DNA of 64,000 bases from the NCBI RefSeq assembly GCF_016446285.1, contig NZ_CP054140.1, positions 2,966,001-3,030,000 on the forward strand. The letters run 5' to 3'. The DNA comes from Desulfobulbus oligotrophicus. GTDB taxonomy: Bacteria; Desulfobacterota; Desulfobulbia; Desulfobulbales; Desulfobulbaceae. Below are positions 1-9,226 of the stretch, one piece after another; positions within the stretch are counted from its first letter, which is position 1; each line of letters opens with the position of its first letter. Made by a program: the position numbers and the translations under genes. A model generated the notes under the pieces. It worked only from the letters and a program-made list of their open reading frames with translations, was not told the origin of the DNA and ran no database searches.

Positions 1-542
1 AGGTAGTCTACGATTCTGCCATTGTTGCCGAGCCAGCGCTTTTGCACGGGGTTATACACATAGGCAGGAGGTAGAGCAGACAGCGCTGCATTGATCGATG
101 TCACATCAACAGTATCCCGCGTCACCACAATAAGATCAACAAGGTCAAGCAGTTCTTCAACCCGGTACCAGTGCCCAAGCTCCAGTAAAGAATCGGCACC
201 AACAACAAGGGCGAACTGTTCCGCCTCCATTTCCTGCATCAGCGCCTGTACCGTATTGATGGTGTAGGAAGGTTTCGGCAGCTGCTGTTCAATGAGCGAG
301 CACAGCACCTGATCTTTGATATCCGGGCATTCGCCAAGGGCAGCGTTGAGCATTGCCACCCGATCGGTAAAGCCGGCTACAGGTTGCCGTTTGTGGGGAG
401 GCAGCTTTGCCGGAATAAACAGCAACCGGTCCAGCCGACAGCGGGTAAGAACGTGCCGGACCAGATCGAGATGTCCCTGATGGACAGGATCAAAGGTGCC
501 GCCGAATAGGCCGATCACCGGTTTTTTCGTCCAACCGGCCAT
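1..542 (-). CDS. nadD: Nicotinate-nucleotide adenylyltransferase, 3' end missing (cut by window edge)
   Basis: Adenylates nicotinate mononucleotide in NAD synthesis. The visible 180 residues begin MAGWTKKPVIGLFGGTFDPV and contain the nucleotidyltransferase signature GGTFDPVHQGH (HxGH-type) near residue 13. Further on come PPHK and SYTINTVQAL, both typical of NadD. The frame is still open at base 1, so about 30-40 C-terminal residues lie outside the window. It starts two bases after the proA stop codon and is the last gene of the rplU-rpmA-obgE-proB-proA-nadD block, an order common in related bacteria. Confidence 0.93.
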   Translation of the reverse strand, partial: MAGWTKKPVIGLFGGTFDPVHQGHLDLVRHVLTRCRLDRLLFIPAKLPPHKRQPVAGFTDRVAMLNAALGECPDIKDQVLCSLIEQQLPKPSYTINTVQALMQEMEAEQFALVVGADSLLELGHWYRVEELLDLVDLIVVTRDTVDVTSINAALSALPPAYVYNPVQKRWLGNNGRIVDY

Positions 543-544
543 GC

Positions 545-1816
545 CTAGGTACGGATCTCACCACTACCGTAGACAATGAACTTCTGGGTCGTCAACTCCT
601 TTAACCCCATGGGGCCGTAGGCATGCAGCTTGGTGGTCGAGATCCCTATTTCTGCTCCCAGACCAAACTGACCGCCGTCATTAAACCGCGTCGACGCATT
701 CACCATGACCGCCGACGCATCGACTTCCTGCAGAAATCTCTGGCCATGCGCATAGGAACGGGTAAGGATCGTTTCCGTATGTCTGGAGCCATAACGGGCA
801 ATATAATCCATGGCCTCATCCAGACCATGCACCACTTTGACCACCATGGCCAGATCAAGGAACTCTGTTCCCCAATCGGTCTCTGCTGCCGGTTGAATCA
901 TCTCCTCACAGATCAAGCAACTGGACCGGCAACCTAAAAGTCGTACATTTTCCTTTTTCAATGCCTGACTCACCTTAGGCAGGAATTTTTCGGCAATCTC
1001 GCGGTGCACCAGTAATCCTTCAAGGGCATTACACACGCCCGGCCGTTGCACCTTGGCGTTGAGGATGATCGAGACAGCCATGTCCTGATCAGCATCCGCA
1101 TCAACAAAACAGTGGCAGACCCCCTTGTAATGTTTGAGCACGGGGATACGGGATTTTTCGGTTACTGCCCGGATCAACCCCTCACCACCCCGTGGAATCA
1201 CCAGGTCAATAGACTCTTCCTGTTGCAGCAGGATATCGACGGCTTCCCGGTCGGTGAACGGCAACACCTGAACAACTGTCGGGGTAACCGAATGTCTGAT
1301 CAGAACTTCCTGTAATACTTTAGCCAGGGCCAGGTTGGAATAAATTGCCTCAGAACCGCCGCGCAGAATGACGGCATTACCGGCTTTCAGACACAGGGCG
1401 GCCGAGTCAATGGTAACGTTTGGTCGAGATTCATAAATCATCAGGATAACACCCAACGGCACCCGCATCCGCCCGACAGTAATGCCGCTGGGACGCCGTC
1501 GCATCTCCGAGATCTCACCCACCGGATCTTCCAGGGCAGCCACCTCGCGCAAGCCCTGCACCATATCACCAATACCCTTTTCTGTGATCTGCAGGCGATC
1601 AAGCATGGCTGTGGACAGTCCCTTTTTTTTACCGGCCTCCATGTCCTTAGAATTTTCAGCAAGAATGAATGCCTGCTGCCTGAGCAAAGCCTCAGCAATA
1701 TCGCCTAAAATGCTATTCTTCTGCATAGTCGGCATGGCAGCAATGATTCTGGATGCAGATCTGGCTTCCTGCACCATCTCCAATACCGATTTTGCAATCT
1801 GCGCACCTTCCATCAT
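545..1816 (-). CDS. proA: Gamma-glutamyl phosphate reductase
   Basis: Second enzyme of proline synthesis: NADPH-dependent reduction of gamma-glutamyl phosphate to glutamate semialdehyde. It belongs to the aldehyde dehydrogenase fold; the catalytic cysteine is in RPGVCNALEGLLVH and the C-terminal FGLGAEIGIST motif is present. The open frame extends 17 codons further upstream. The start is placed at the double ATG (1816 or 1813) because AGGAG lies directly ahead and this gives the usual length of about 420 residues. It follows proB after a gap of about 160 bases and leads straight into nadD. Confidence 0.95.
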   Translation of the reverse strand: MMEGAQIAKSVLEMVQEARSASRIIAAMPTMQKNSILGDIAEALLRQQAFILAENSKDMEAGKKKGLSTAMLDRLQITEKGIGDMVQGLREVAALEDPVGEISEMRRRPSGITVGRMRVPLGVILMIYESRPNVTIDSAALCLKAGNAVILRGGSEAIYSNLALAKVLQEVLIRHSVTPTVVQVLPFTDREAVDILLQQEESIDLVIPRGGEGLIRAVTEKSRIPVLKHYKGVCHCFVDADADQDMAVSIILNAKVQRPGVCNALEGLLVHREIAEKFLPKVSQALKKENVRLLGCRSSCLICEEMIQPAAETDWGTEFLDLAMVVKVVHGLDEAMDYIARYGSRHTETILTRSYAHGQRFLQEVDASAVMVNASTRFNDGGQFGLGAEIGISTTKLHAYGPMGLKELTTQKFIVYGSGEIRT

Positions 1817-1974
1817 ACTCTCCTGACCAATTGTATCACGACCGCACCCGACATTACCTGATGACAATCATCCTGATGCCGGCGAAGGCCTGAGAAAATA
1901 TGTTTGAAAATTGTATGAACATAACAAGCATCCTGCAAACACTTGTGGCAGTGGCCGGCTGACGGACAACAAGA

Positions 1975-3150
1975 TCATGCCCCCTCCCCACTGCCTAACA
2001 CGACCAGATTGTCACGGTGAATGACCTCATCAGCATCTTTGTGACCGAGGATGTCGACAATCTCCTGCGTTTTTCTTCCTTTGATCCGTTCAATGTCTGC
2101 AGCTGTGTAGTTGCTCAATCCGGCGGCAATAACCGTACCGGTACGGTCCAGACAATGAACAGGCGCCCCGACAGCAAAACTCCCCTGCACCTCAACAATT
2201 CCTGAAGGCAGCAGACTCTTCCCCTGTTCGAGTAATGCTCTTCGTGCCCCATCGTCAACCACCACAGCCCCCTGTGGTTTGAGGACATAGGCAATCCAGT
2301 GCTTGCGCCGGGTAATCGTTCCTTTGGTCGGCAGAAAAAAGGTGCCCACCAGCTCACCACTGAACAGTGCCTGGAGAATATGCGGATGCCGCCCTGGGCC
2401 GATGAACGAACAGCCACCGCTGGCAGCCACCATTTTAGCGGCCCGAATCTTGGCCATCATGCCGCCGGTTCCAAGAATACTGGTTGAATGACCGGCCATA
2501 TTTTCAACCTCCCTGGTAATCCTGGCAACAGTATAAATTGGACACGCTTCAGGATCTTCGCTGGGATGGCCGGTGTACAGACTGTCAACATCGGTAAGGA
2601 TAATGAACATATCTGCGCCGATCATATTCGTCATCAAGGCGCCAAGGGTGTCGTTATCGGAAAAACGCAGTTCTTCGGCAGAGACCGTATCGTTTTCATT
2701 GATAATCGGCACCACTCCGAATTCAAAAAGCGTTCGGACAGTGTTGCGAACATTCAGGTAACGGCGTCGATGAGAAAGATCAGCATGGGTCAGAAGCACC
2801 TGAGCGACTGGTTGTGTATATTCGGCAAAGGCCTGTTCATAGGCCTGCATAAGCAAACCCTGGCCAGTGGCGGCCAGTGCCTGTTTGATCCGTAATTCTT
2901 CATGCGGGGTCTTCTCCACTCCCAACCGTTTACGGCCGGCTGCCACGGCTCCCGAGCTGACCAGGATGATCTCCCGGCCTGTGGATTGAAGAAAGGAGAC
3001 CTGACGGGCAATATGAGAGATGATGGCATAATCCAAACCATTCTCATTGGTCAGTACTGCACTACCCACCTTGATGACGACGCGCCTGGCCTGATCAAAA
3101 AGGGTCTGCCGATAGTACAGACCATCCTCCTTACTCACCTGAAAAGTCAT
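1975..3150 (-). CDS. proB: Glutamate 5-kinase with C-terminal PUA domain
   Basis: Phosphorylates glutamate as the committed step of proline synthesis. The amino acid kinase domain covers residues 20-270 (VVIKVGSAVLT, LLTHADL, INENDTVSAEEL, GTGGMMAKIRAA). The last 100 residues form a PUA domain (GAVVVDDGARRAL, GLSNYTAADIERIKG), as in the long, proline-inhibited ProB enzymes. A strong AGGAGG precedes the ATG. The start overlaps the end of obgE by 20 bases, suggesting translational coupling. Length, 391 residues, is slightly above the usual 370. Confidence 0.95.
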   Translation of the reverse strand: MTFQVSKEDGLYYRQTLFDQARRVVIKVGSAVLTNENGLDYAIISHIARQVSFLQSTGREIILVSSGAVAAGRKRLGVEKTPHEELRIKQALAATGQGLLMQAYEQAFAEYTQPVAQVLLTHADLSHRRRYLNVRNTVRTLFEFGVVPIINENDTVSAEELRFSDNDTLGALMTNMIGADMFIILTDVDSLYTGHPSEDPEACPIYTVARITREVENMAGHSTSILGTGGMMAKIRAAKMVAASGGCSFIGPGRHPHILQALFSGELVGTFFLPTKGTITRRKHWIAYVLKPQGAVVVDDGARRALLEQGKSLLPSGIVEVQGSFAVGAPVHCLDRTGTVIAAGLSNYTAADIERIKGRKTQEIVDILGHKDADEVIHRDNLVVLGSGEGA

Positions 3151-4159
3151 GGTCCTCCTCTATGTACTGCTGTTCAAGGTACGTGCCGAGTAACGCTTTC
3201 AACCCTTCAAGCCCAGTACCTTTTTCAGCCGAAATTGAAATCAGAGGGACATCGATGTCGGTAAACTGATGATATACTTCGGATAACCGTTGTTCATCAA
3301 TCAGATCCACTTTGTTCAGAACAACCACCTGAACACGATTGATCAACTCTTTTTTATACGCTTCCAGCTCACTGGCCAGCACCGTATAGTCATCGTAGGG
3401 TTGCTGATTTTCACCGGATACATCAATCAGATGCAATAAGATGGAGGTACGCTCGATGTGACGGAGAAACTGATGCCCTAACCCTACGCCACGATGCGCG
3501 CCCTCAATGAGTCCGGGAATATCAGCTATAATGCAGGGGCCGGTTGAGGGGAGATGAAGTACACCTAACTGTGGCTCCAGAGTTGTGAATGGGTACGAGG
3601 CTATTTTGGGGTTGGCTGCTGAAAGTCTGGACAGCAGTGTTGACTTGCCGGCATTGGGAAGCCCGATAAGGCCGACATCGGCCAGAAGTTTAAGTTCGAT
3701 CTTCAGCCATCGCTCTTCACCGGGCTGCCCTGGTGTCGATTGACGGGGTGCCCGGTTGGTTGAAGTCGCAAACCGTGCGTTCCCCAGACCGCCTGCGCCA
3801 CCGGCGGCGGCAAGATAGGTCTGGTCGTGTTCAATCAAATCAACCAGTACCGCACCGGTCTCAACATCCCTGACCACTGTGCCCACCGGGACCAGCACGA
3901 TACAGTCTTTACCACCTCGACCGTGCTTGTCGCTGCCCTGTCCACCGGCACCCGACCCGCCTTTGAAATGTACTTTAAACCGGAAATCAAGCAGCGAGCG
4001 GATGCTGCGATCGGCAACCAGAAATACATCTCCGCCTTTGCCGCCATCACCGCCGTTAGGTCCGCCCTTTGGAACAAACTTCTCCCGCCGGAAACTAACG
4101 CAGCCATTGCCACCGTCGCCTCCCTTGACGAAAAATTTTGCTTCGTCGACAAACCCCAT
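3131..4159 (-). CDS. obgE: Obg-family GTPase ObgE/CgtA
   Basis: Essential ribosome-associated GTPase acting in large-subunit maturation and the stringent response. The glycine-rich Obg fold fills residues 1-157 (FVKGGDGGNGCVSFRREK, GGKGGDVF). The GTPase domain follows, with G1 GLPNAGKST, the switch region YPFTTLEPQLG, G3 DIPGLIEGAHRGVGLG and G4 NKVDL. At 342 residues it lacks the extra C-terminal domain of some Gram-positive homologues. A terminator-like hairpin lies about 33 bases before its start, between rpmA and obgE. Confidence 0.97.
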   Translation of the reverse strand: MGFVDEAKFFVKGGDGGNGCVSFRREKFVPKGGPNGGDGGKGGDVFLVADRSIRSLLDFRFKVHFKGGSGAGGQGSDKHGRGGKDCIVLVPVGTVVRDVETGAVLVDLIEHDQTYLAAAGGAGGLGNARFATSTNRAPRQSTPGQPGEERWLKIELKLLADVGLIGLPNAGKSTLLSRLSAANPKIASYPFTTLEPQLGVLHLPSTGPCIIADIPGLIEGAHRGVGLGHQFLRHIERTSILLHLIDVSGENQQPYDDYTVLASELEAYKKELINRVQVVVLNKVDLIDEQRLSEVYHQFTDIDVPLISISAEKGTGLEGLKALLGTYLEQQYIEEDHDFSGE

Positions 4160-4191
4160 AATACCTTGTTGACCAAATCCAGAAAACCATG

Positions 4192-4225
4192 AAAAAACCC
4201 GACATCAATCTATGATGATGCCGGG
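4192..4225 (-). terminator. Hairpin plus T-run between rpmA and obgE
   Basis: Read on the minus strand, arms CCCGGCATCA and TGATGTCGGG pair over 10 bp with one G-T pair, followed by six T. This is a Rho-independent terminator or partial attenuator. It would separate abundant L21/L27 transcripts from the downstream GTPase and proline genes. The obgE start codon is only about 33 bases beyond the T-run, leaving little room for a promoter, so obgE expression probably depends on read-through. Confidence 0.75.
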
Positions 4226-4287
4226 TCCGAAATCCGTCGTGCAGGCAATTTCTTTAAAATCACCTGCTCTGACTCATTAAATTTGTC

Positions 4288-4545
4288 TTACTCGACAGGA
4301 TACACGGAGACCCTTTTTCGATCCTTTCCGAATTTTTCGTACTTAACAGTACCATCAATTTTGGCAAAAAGGGTATAATCACGACCACAGCCGACATTGG
4401 TACCGGGATGTATCACCGTACCCAACTGCCGGACGAGGATGTTTCCGGCTTTGACAATCTGGCCGCCAAACCGTTTGACTCCACGCCGTTGCCCAGCGCT
4501 ATCGCGGCCATTGCGTGAACTACCGCCTGCTTTCTTATGTGCCAT
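4288..4545 (-). CDS. rpmA: 50S ribosomal protein L27
   Basis: Large-subunit protein whose N-terminus reaches the peptidyl transferase centre. The 85-residue sequence begins [16 protein letters not shown] and contains [19 protein letters not shown] and [20 protein letters not shown], diagnostic for L27. It begins directly with MAHKK, without the N-terminal cleaved extension of Firmicutes L27. It lies 26 bases after rplU in the standard L21-L27 pair. Confidence 0.98.
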   Translation of the reverse strand: MAHKKAGGSSRNGRDSAGQRRGVKRFGGQIVKAGNILVRQLGTVIHPGTNVGCGRDYTLFAKIDGTVKYEKFGKDRKRVSVYPVE

Positions 4546-4571
4546 TATACTCTCCGCAATAACAGTTTTGC

Positions 4572-4883
4572 TTATGCAGCTATCGTCTCAATGGTCAGGG
4601 CAGTATACATCTGCCGGTGTCCTTTTTTTACCTGATAGCCCTTACGCCGCTTTTTCTTAAAGACAGTAATTTTTTTATGACGGCCCTGTTCAACAATTTT
4701 AGCGACCACTCTTGCCCCTTCAACCACGGGCTGACCGACTTTAATTGTTTCGCCATCGACCAGTAACAGCACTTCCGACAGCTCGACAGTATCGCCCACA
4801 TCACCCTGCAATTTTTCAACACGAAGGGTGTCACCGGACTCCACCTGATATTGCTTGCCGCCAGTACGAATTATTGCATACAT
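4572..4883 (-). CDS. rplU: 50S ribosomal protein L21
   Basis: Binds 23S rRNA in the large subunit. The 103 residues begin [20 protein letters not shown] and end with the basic segment [18 protein letters not shown], both family hallmarks. The start is supported by AGGAGG six bases upstream. First gene of the minus-strand block that runs to nadD. Confidence 0.98.
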   Translation of the reverse strand: MYAIIRTGGKQYQVESGDTLRVEKLQGDVGDTVELSEVLLLVDGETIKVGQPVVEGARVVAKIVEQGRHKKITVFKKKRRKGYQVKKGHRQMYTALTIETIAA

Positions 4884-4950
4884 GCGGTTCCTCCTCTCTA
4901 TTTTCTCAACCTGAAAGTCGCAAATGGAAACATTTATTATAGAATCTGAT

Positions 4951-4980
4951 ATTTAAATCGATCACGCCGCATCTTGTCAA
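4951..4980 (-). promoter_or_regulatory. Candidate promoter for rplU
   Basis: On the minus strand a perfect TTGACA (4980-4975) is followed, after 17-18 bases, by a weak -10 (TTTAAA/TTAAAT). A better TATAAT lies lower, at 4941-4936, but lacks a well-spaced -35. The transcription start is therefore uncertain. Confidence 0.4.
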
Positions 4981-5123
4981 GAGTTATTCTCCACCCCTGA
5001 CCTTTTCCATTCCAGACACCCCTTCTGTGCTACATCGTTTGTTTGCATCACGTTGAGGGACAACCGAGGGAATTTTTAAGAAAAGATCGGTTTCTCTTGT
5101 CTGATCCAGTAAAACGACTTAAG

Positions 5124-5151
5124 TTAGACCACAAGTACGTTCTTATATAAT
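5124..5151 (+). promoter_or_regulatory. Candidate sigma70 promoter for rubredoxin gene
   Basis: TATAAT at 5146-5151 is a perfect -10. TTAGAC at 5124-5129, 16 bases upstream, is a partial -35. It lies 54 bases before the rubredoxin start codon. Confidence 0.5.
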
Positions 5152-5205
5152 AAGAAATTCGAGGCTTATCGAAAAACATCCCTCTTATCTACAGGAGAAC
5201 AAACT

Positions 5206-5364
5206 ATGCAGAAGATGGAGTGTCCCTGCGGTTATGTGTACGATCCAGCTGAAGGTGATCACGAAACCGGAATCGAGGCCGGCACTGCCTTTGCTGACAT
5301 TCCCGATGACTGGGTCTGCCCAAAATGCGGGGCTGAAAAAGAGTATTTCTATCCAATCGACTAA
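5206..5364 (+). CDS. Rubredoxin with shortened first iron knuckle
   Basis: Small cytoplasmic one-iron electron carrier, 52 residues. The start codon follows AGGAG (5193-5197) at 8 bases. The family pattern is clear: [28 protein letters not shown]. The second knuckle is the normal CPKCG. The first reads ECPCG, so cysteines 6 and 8 are separated by one residue instead of two. Monocistronic: it has its own promoter-like sequence and a terminator directly after it. Partners are not visible nearby. Confidence 0.93.
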   Translation: MQKMECPCGYVYDPAEGDHETGIEAGTAFADIPDDWVCPKCGAEKEYFYPID

Positions 5365-5371
5365 CCGTCAG

Positions 5372-5406
5372 GCCACTGGTCGACGCTCTCCGGTCAGTGG
5401 CTTTTT
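5372..5406 (+). terminator. Rho-independent terminator after rubredoxin
   Basis: Arms GCCACTG and CAGTGGC pair across a 16-base loop region and are followed by TTTTT. It lies seven bases after the rubredoxin stop codon. Confidence 0.75.
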
Positions 5407-5576
5407 GTGCAACAGAATTTTTCCCGCAATCATCAGACAATTCAACTACTGTGCTGTTCACCGATTCAACGATTCGACCTGCTTTTTTCCCGGACATGGC
5501 AGGGTAAAACAACAGCATGGTCTATGCCTTGAGCAATAAGAAATCCGTCACTCGTTTTTCAATGGAGGATTCTCAC

Positions 5577-6275
5577 ATGCCACGCTCTTGCCGATTCGTG
5601 CTGTTCTTGCTGGCGCTGATTCATCTCCTTCCAGTCTACTCTGCTCGAGCGGATTATTATGCTGAACCTGCAGATCTGGTTGATCGGGCCGCTGTGGTTT
5701 ACCGTGGTTTCATAAACGATCCCAACATGACCTGGTTTCAGAACAATGTCGACCGGGCCAAGGGTATCTTCATCGTGCCGCAGATGCTGCGGGGTGGCTT
5801 CATTATCGGCGGTTCAGGTGGACGGGGTGTACTTGTGGGGCAGGATACCAATACGGCCAGATGGAGTTCACCGGCATTTTACAGTATGGGCTCTGTTTCT
5901 CTGGGATTTCAAATCGGTGCCGACTCCTCGGAAATCATTCTTCTGATAATGACTGACCGGGGATTGAATGCTATGCTGTCGACGGACTATAAAATCGGTG
6001 CGGACGTAGCCGTTGCCGCCGGTCCTATCGGCGCTTCCGCCAAGGCTCAATCCGCCGACATCCTCGCCTTCGGCCGTTCCCAGGGGATCTTTGGCGGGGT
6101 CAGCATCGAAGGAGCCGCCATTACCCCGTTAAACGACTGGAACCGTCGCTACTACGGCAAACCGGTGCAGGTATTTGATATCCTCATCAAGCAAAAAGTC
6201 AACAATGCCCATGCCGATCGTTTGCGACAGCTGTTGCCCAAGGCAAAACCCAATGCTCAACCGATCGGACGATAA
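5577..6275 (+). CDS. Exported SYLF/YSC84-domain protein
   Basis: A 232-residue protein with an N-terminal signal peptide (hydrophobic core FVLFLLALIHLLPVY, likely cleavage after ARA). The rest is a SYLF (YSC84) domain, a lipid-binding fold; IFIVPQMLRGGFIIGGSGG and the VAAGPIGASAKAQSADILAF region are typical. The open frame extends 20 codons upstream, but GGAGG eight bases before 5577 fixes this start. It lies 40 bases ahead of the Mla-type transporter genes, so a role in envelope lipid handling is a reasonable inference. Confidence 0.85.
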   Translation: MPRSCRFVLFLLALIHLLPVYSARADYYAEPADLVDRAAVVYRGFINDPNMTWFQNNVDRAKGIFIVPQMLRGGFIIGGSGGRGVLVGQDTNTARWSSPAFYSMGSVSLGFQIGADSSEIILLIMTDRGLNAMLSTDYKIGADVAVAAGPIGASAKAQSADILAFGRSQGIFGGVSIEGAAITPLNDWNRRYYGKPVQVFDILIKQKVNNAHADRLRQLLPKAKPNAQPIGR

Positions 6276-6314
6276 TACCAGATATGCCTCATCCTGCTCC
6301 TCAAGACCATTGCC

Positions 6315-7430
6315 ATGGCCCGGCAATCACTTTTCACCCTTGAATCTCTGCAACAGGGAGAGCTGATTATCCGATTTGCAGGAGCATGGACCCTGCATTC
6401 ACAGCCCCCCTCCCCGCACGAGCTGCTCTCCGGTATCGGTCAGGATATCATCTCCATAGCCTTTGCCTGTGACGAACTCGAAAAATGGGATACCCGGCTG
6501 CTGATCTTCCTCAAAGCCATCCTTGCTGAAATTCACAACCGCAACATCCGGGTGAATGAGGATGGATTACCGCCGGGCGTTCGCCGACTCCTCACTCTAT
6601 CCGAGGCTGTACCGGAACAGATCACCTCACGCCCTCCTGCTGCAGAAAATATCGTCGTCCGTATCGGTCGCTCAACGATAGAGGCAAGCAGGCAACTGCG
6701 TGAGGTGGCTACCTTCACCGGCGAACTCCTTTTCGCCCTGCTGGACCTTATGAGAGGCAAGGTTCTTTTCAAATCCCGGGATTTTTTTTATTTCGTTCAG
6801 GTCTGCGGGGTGGAATCCCTGCCGATCGTCTCTCTGATTGCCGTTTTAGTCGGGGTGATTTTATCATTTGTCGGCGCCGTGCAACTCCAGATGTTCGGCG
6901 CCCAAATCTATGTGGCCAACCTTGTCGGACTGGGCATGGTCCTTGAAATGGGCGCTCTGATGAGCGGAATCATTATTGCAGGACGGGTCGGCGCCTCGTA
7001 TGCAGCCCAATTAGGAACCATGCAGGTGAATGAAGAGATTGATGCCCTGCGGACCATGGGTATCTCGCCGGTGGGTTTTCTCGTTCTCCCAAGGATACTG
7101 GCCCTGATACTGATGCTGCCTCTCCTGTGTGTCTATGCAGACATTATGGGAATTTTAGGAGGCTCAATCATCGGGGTTACCATGCTTGATCTCTCGTTAA
7201 CAGAGTATCTTGAACAGACCCGTAAAACCATACAGCTCAGTCAATTTGGTCAGGGCATTCTTAAAGCCTCCATCTTTGGCATACTTATCGGTTATGCGGG
7301 CTGTCTGCGTGGCATGCAGTGTGGTCGCAGTGCACTGGCTGTGGGAGAGGCCACCACTTCAGCTGTTGTTACCTCAATTGTTTTAATTGTAGTTTCAGAT
7401 TCGTTCATCACGTTCCTTCTCTACCGTTGA
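6315..7430 (+). CDS. mlaE: MlaE-type ABC permease with N-terminal STAS domain
   Basis: Inner-membrane permease of a phospholipid (Mla/Mce) transporter, 371 residues. Residues 1-100 resemble a STAS domain (GELIIRFAGAWTL, acidic AFACDELEKWDTRLL). The MlaE domain follows with about five membrane segments and the conserved GRVGASYAAQLGTMQVNEEI and ALRTMGISPVGFLVLPR stretches. The N-terminal STAS fusion is common outside Enterobacteria. The gene is followed after three bases by the ATPase gene. No strong ribosome binding site is seen before the ATG. Confidence 0.92.
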   Translation: MARQSLFTLESLQQGELIIRFAGAWTLHSQPPSPHELLSGIGQDIISIAFACDELEKWDTRLLIFLKAILAEIHNRNIRVNEDGLPPGVRRLLTLSEAVPEQITSRPPAAENIVVRIGRSTIEASRQLREVATFTGELLFALLDLMRGKVLFKSRDFFYFVQVCGVESLPIVSLIAVLVGVILSFVGAVQLQMFGAQIYVANLVGLGMVLEMGALMSGIIIAGRVGASYAAQLGTMQVNEEIDALRTMGISPVGFLVLPRILALILMLPLLCVYADIMGILGGSIIGVTMLDLSLTEYLEQTRKTIQLSQFGQGILKASIFGILIGYAGCLRGMQCGRSALAVGEATTSAVVTSIVLIVVSDSFITFLLYR

Positions 7431-7433
7431 CCA

Positions 7434-8219
7434 GTGTCCATGAACTCCCCGGTACCAGCGATAACTGTTCGTGATCTGACCATGGCCTACGGTAGTTTTG
7501 TGCTGCAACGGGACCTGAATTTCACCATTTACGAGGGGGATATCTTCATAATCATGGGTGGATCGGGTTGCGGCAAGTCGACCCTGCTCCGCCAGATGAT
7601 CGGCCTTAAACCGCCGGCAACCGGATCAGTCTGCTACGGCTCGGCCAACTTCTGGGAACTGGATGACGAACAGCAGGCCTCGATTATCCGCAAGGCCGGA
7701 GTGCTCTATCAATCCGGTGCCCTCTGGAGCTCCATGACCCTGGCCGAAAATGTTGCTCTACCGCTGCAACACTATACAGATCTTACACCCGCAGTGATTG
7801 CTGAACTCGTGACCTTCAAACTCTCCCTGGTCGGCCTGGCCGGATTTGAAGAATTTTATCCGGCACAACTCTCCGGCGGTATGCGTAAACGGGCAGCTCT
7901 GGCACGGGCCATCGCCATGGATCCGGAATTTTTATTTTTCGACGAGCCTTCCGCAGGGCTGGACCCCATCAGCTCCCGCAATCTCGATCAGTTAATCCTG
8001 GAGTTGCGGGAAAGTTTACGAGCCACAGTCATCATCGTCACCCATGAACTGGCATCAATCTATGCCATTGCCACCAACTCCGTCTTCCTGGACAGCAACA
8101 GTAAAACCATGCTGGCCACGGGAGACCCCAAAACCCTTTTACAACAGGAGTCCACCCATCCAACGGTACTCCAATTTCTGACCCGGGGAACCGGAAAACG
8201 CGAGGTCTGTACGGTGTGA
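7434..8219 (+). CDS. mlaF: MlaF-type ABC transporter ATPase
   Basis: ATPase that powers MlaE/MlaD lipid transport. Walker A GGSGCGKST, signature LSGGMRKR, Walker B LFFDEPSAGLD and the H-loop VTHE are all intact. The first possible start is GTG at 7434; an ATG two codons later (7440) is an alternative. The 3' end overlaps the next gene by 4 bases (GTGA), indicating translational coupling. Confidence 0.94.
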   Translation: MSMNSPVPAITVRDLTMAYGSFVLQRDLNFTIYEGDIFIIMGGSGCGKSTLLRQMIGLKPPATGSVCYGSANFWELDDEQQASIIRKAGVLYQSGALWSSMTLAENVALPLQHYTDLTPAVIAELVTFKLSLVGLAGFEEFYPAQLSGGMRKRAALARAIAMDPEFLFFDEPSAGLDPISSRNLDQLILELRESLRATVIIVTHELASIYAIATNSVFLDSNSKTMLATGDPKTLLQQESTHPTVLQFLTRGTGKREVCTV

Positions 8220-9226
8220 GCAAAAAAGCCAATCCCACTCTTGTTGGTACCTTTATCCTGATCGCTCTTTGTTTAGCCCTGGCAGCCATTGTTGTTCTGG
8301 GAAAAGTAAAATTCAAGGACAATCGACTCCACTGTGTTGCCTTTTTCACCGGCTCACTCTACGGCCTTGACGTCGGTGCTCCTGTAACGTTCCGGGGCGT
8401 CACCATCGGCAGAGTCAGTGCTGTTCGGATCAGTTTTGATAAACAAAAAAAGGACTATCTCATGCCGGTGTATATTGACATCGAACAGCGACCTGTGGTG
8501 TCCGGAGAGAACCGGGGTGAATGGGAACCTGAAAAAATGCGCGCCATGCTCCAGCACCTGATTGATAAAGGGGTTCGGGCACAACTCAAGACCACCAGCC
8601 TGTTAACCGGTAAGCTGTATATCGATCTTGCTTTTTTCCCCGACACCTCGACAACCCGCTACCGAACGGATGATACCTACCTGGAGATTCCGACCCAACC
8701 CTCAGGCCTGGAACAAATCACCCAAAAACTGGAACAATTACCACTTGATGAAATCCTCAACAAGACAGCCGCAGCCCTTGACGGTATTAACAGCATCATC
8801 AACTCTGAGGAAACCCGTAACGTGCTCAGCAGCTTCAACAGCACCCTCCAGCAGTTCAACTCACTGGTTACCCGTATAAATACGGAATTCCCAGCTGCAG
8901 CAGCCGAAGTTCACAGCGGGCTGACAAGTTTCACCACCCTGGCCGATACAGCGACATCACTGCTTCGTACCACCGGTAAAGAGTTGCCGCCCATCAGTGC
9001 TGAGCTGAAAAAACTCCTCACCGAACTCAATTCCACAGCCGGTGTATTGACCAAAGCTTTAAAAAATATCGAACAACTCACTGCCGAAGATTCCCTGTTA
9101 GCCTACCAGCTTGGAACGTCGTTGCGTGAGATTGAACAGGCTGCTCTCTCGGTCCGGCATCTGAGCGATTATCTGCAGCAGACGCCCAATGCCCTGATCT
9201 TTGGTCAAACCAAGGAAACGCCATGA
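8216..9226 (+). CDS. mlaD: MlaD-type MCE-domain protein
   Basis: Substrate-binding component anchored in the inner membrane. A single N-terminal membrane segment (TFILIALCLALAAIVVLG) precedes one MCE domain (YGLDVGAPVTFRGVTIGRV). A long helical C-terminal region of about 150 residues follows, rich in Asn, Ser, Thr and Leu, as in longer MlaD proteins that may form a periplasmic tube. Start is GTG, overlapping the mlaF stop. Confidence 0.92.
   Translation: MSKKANPTLVGTFILIALCLALAAIVVLGKVKFKDNRLHCVAFFTGSLYGLDVGAPVTFRGVTIGRVSAVRISFDKQKKDYLMPVYIDIEQRPVVSGENRGEWEPEKMRAMLQHLIDKGVRAQLKTTSLLTGKLYIDLAFFPDTSTTRYRTDDTYLEIPTQPSGLEQITQKLEQLPLDEILNKTAAALDGINSIINSEETRNVLSSFNSTLQQFNSLVTRINTEFPAAAAEVHSGLTSFTTLADTATSLLRTTGKELPPISAELKKLLTELNSTAGVLTKALKNIEQLTAEDSLLAYQLGTSLREIEQAALSVRHLSDYLQQTPNALIFGQTKETP

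Noticed and set aside
4936-4941. TATAAT as -10 of rplU
   Set aside because: No acceptable -35 at 16-18 bases; the perfect TTGACA is 33 bases away, so it was not used as the main promoter call.
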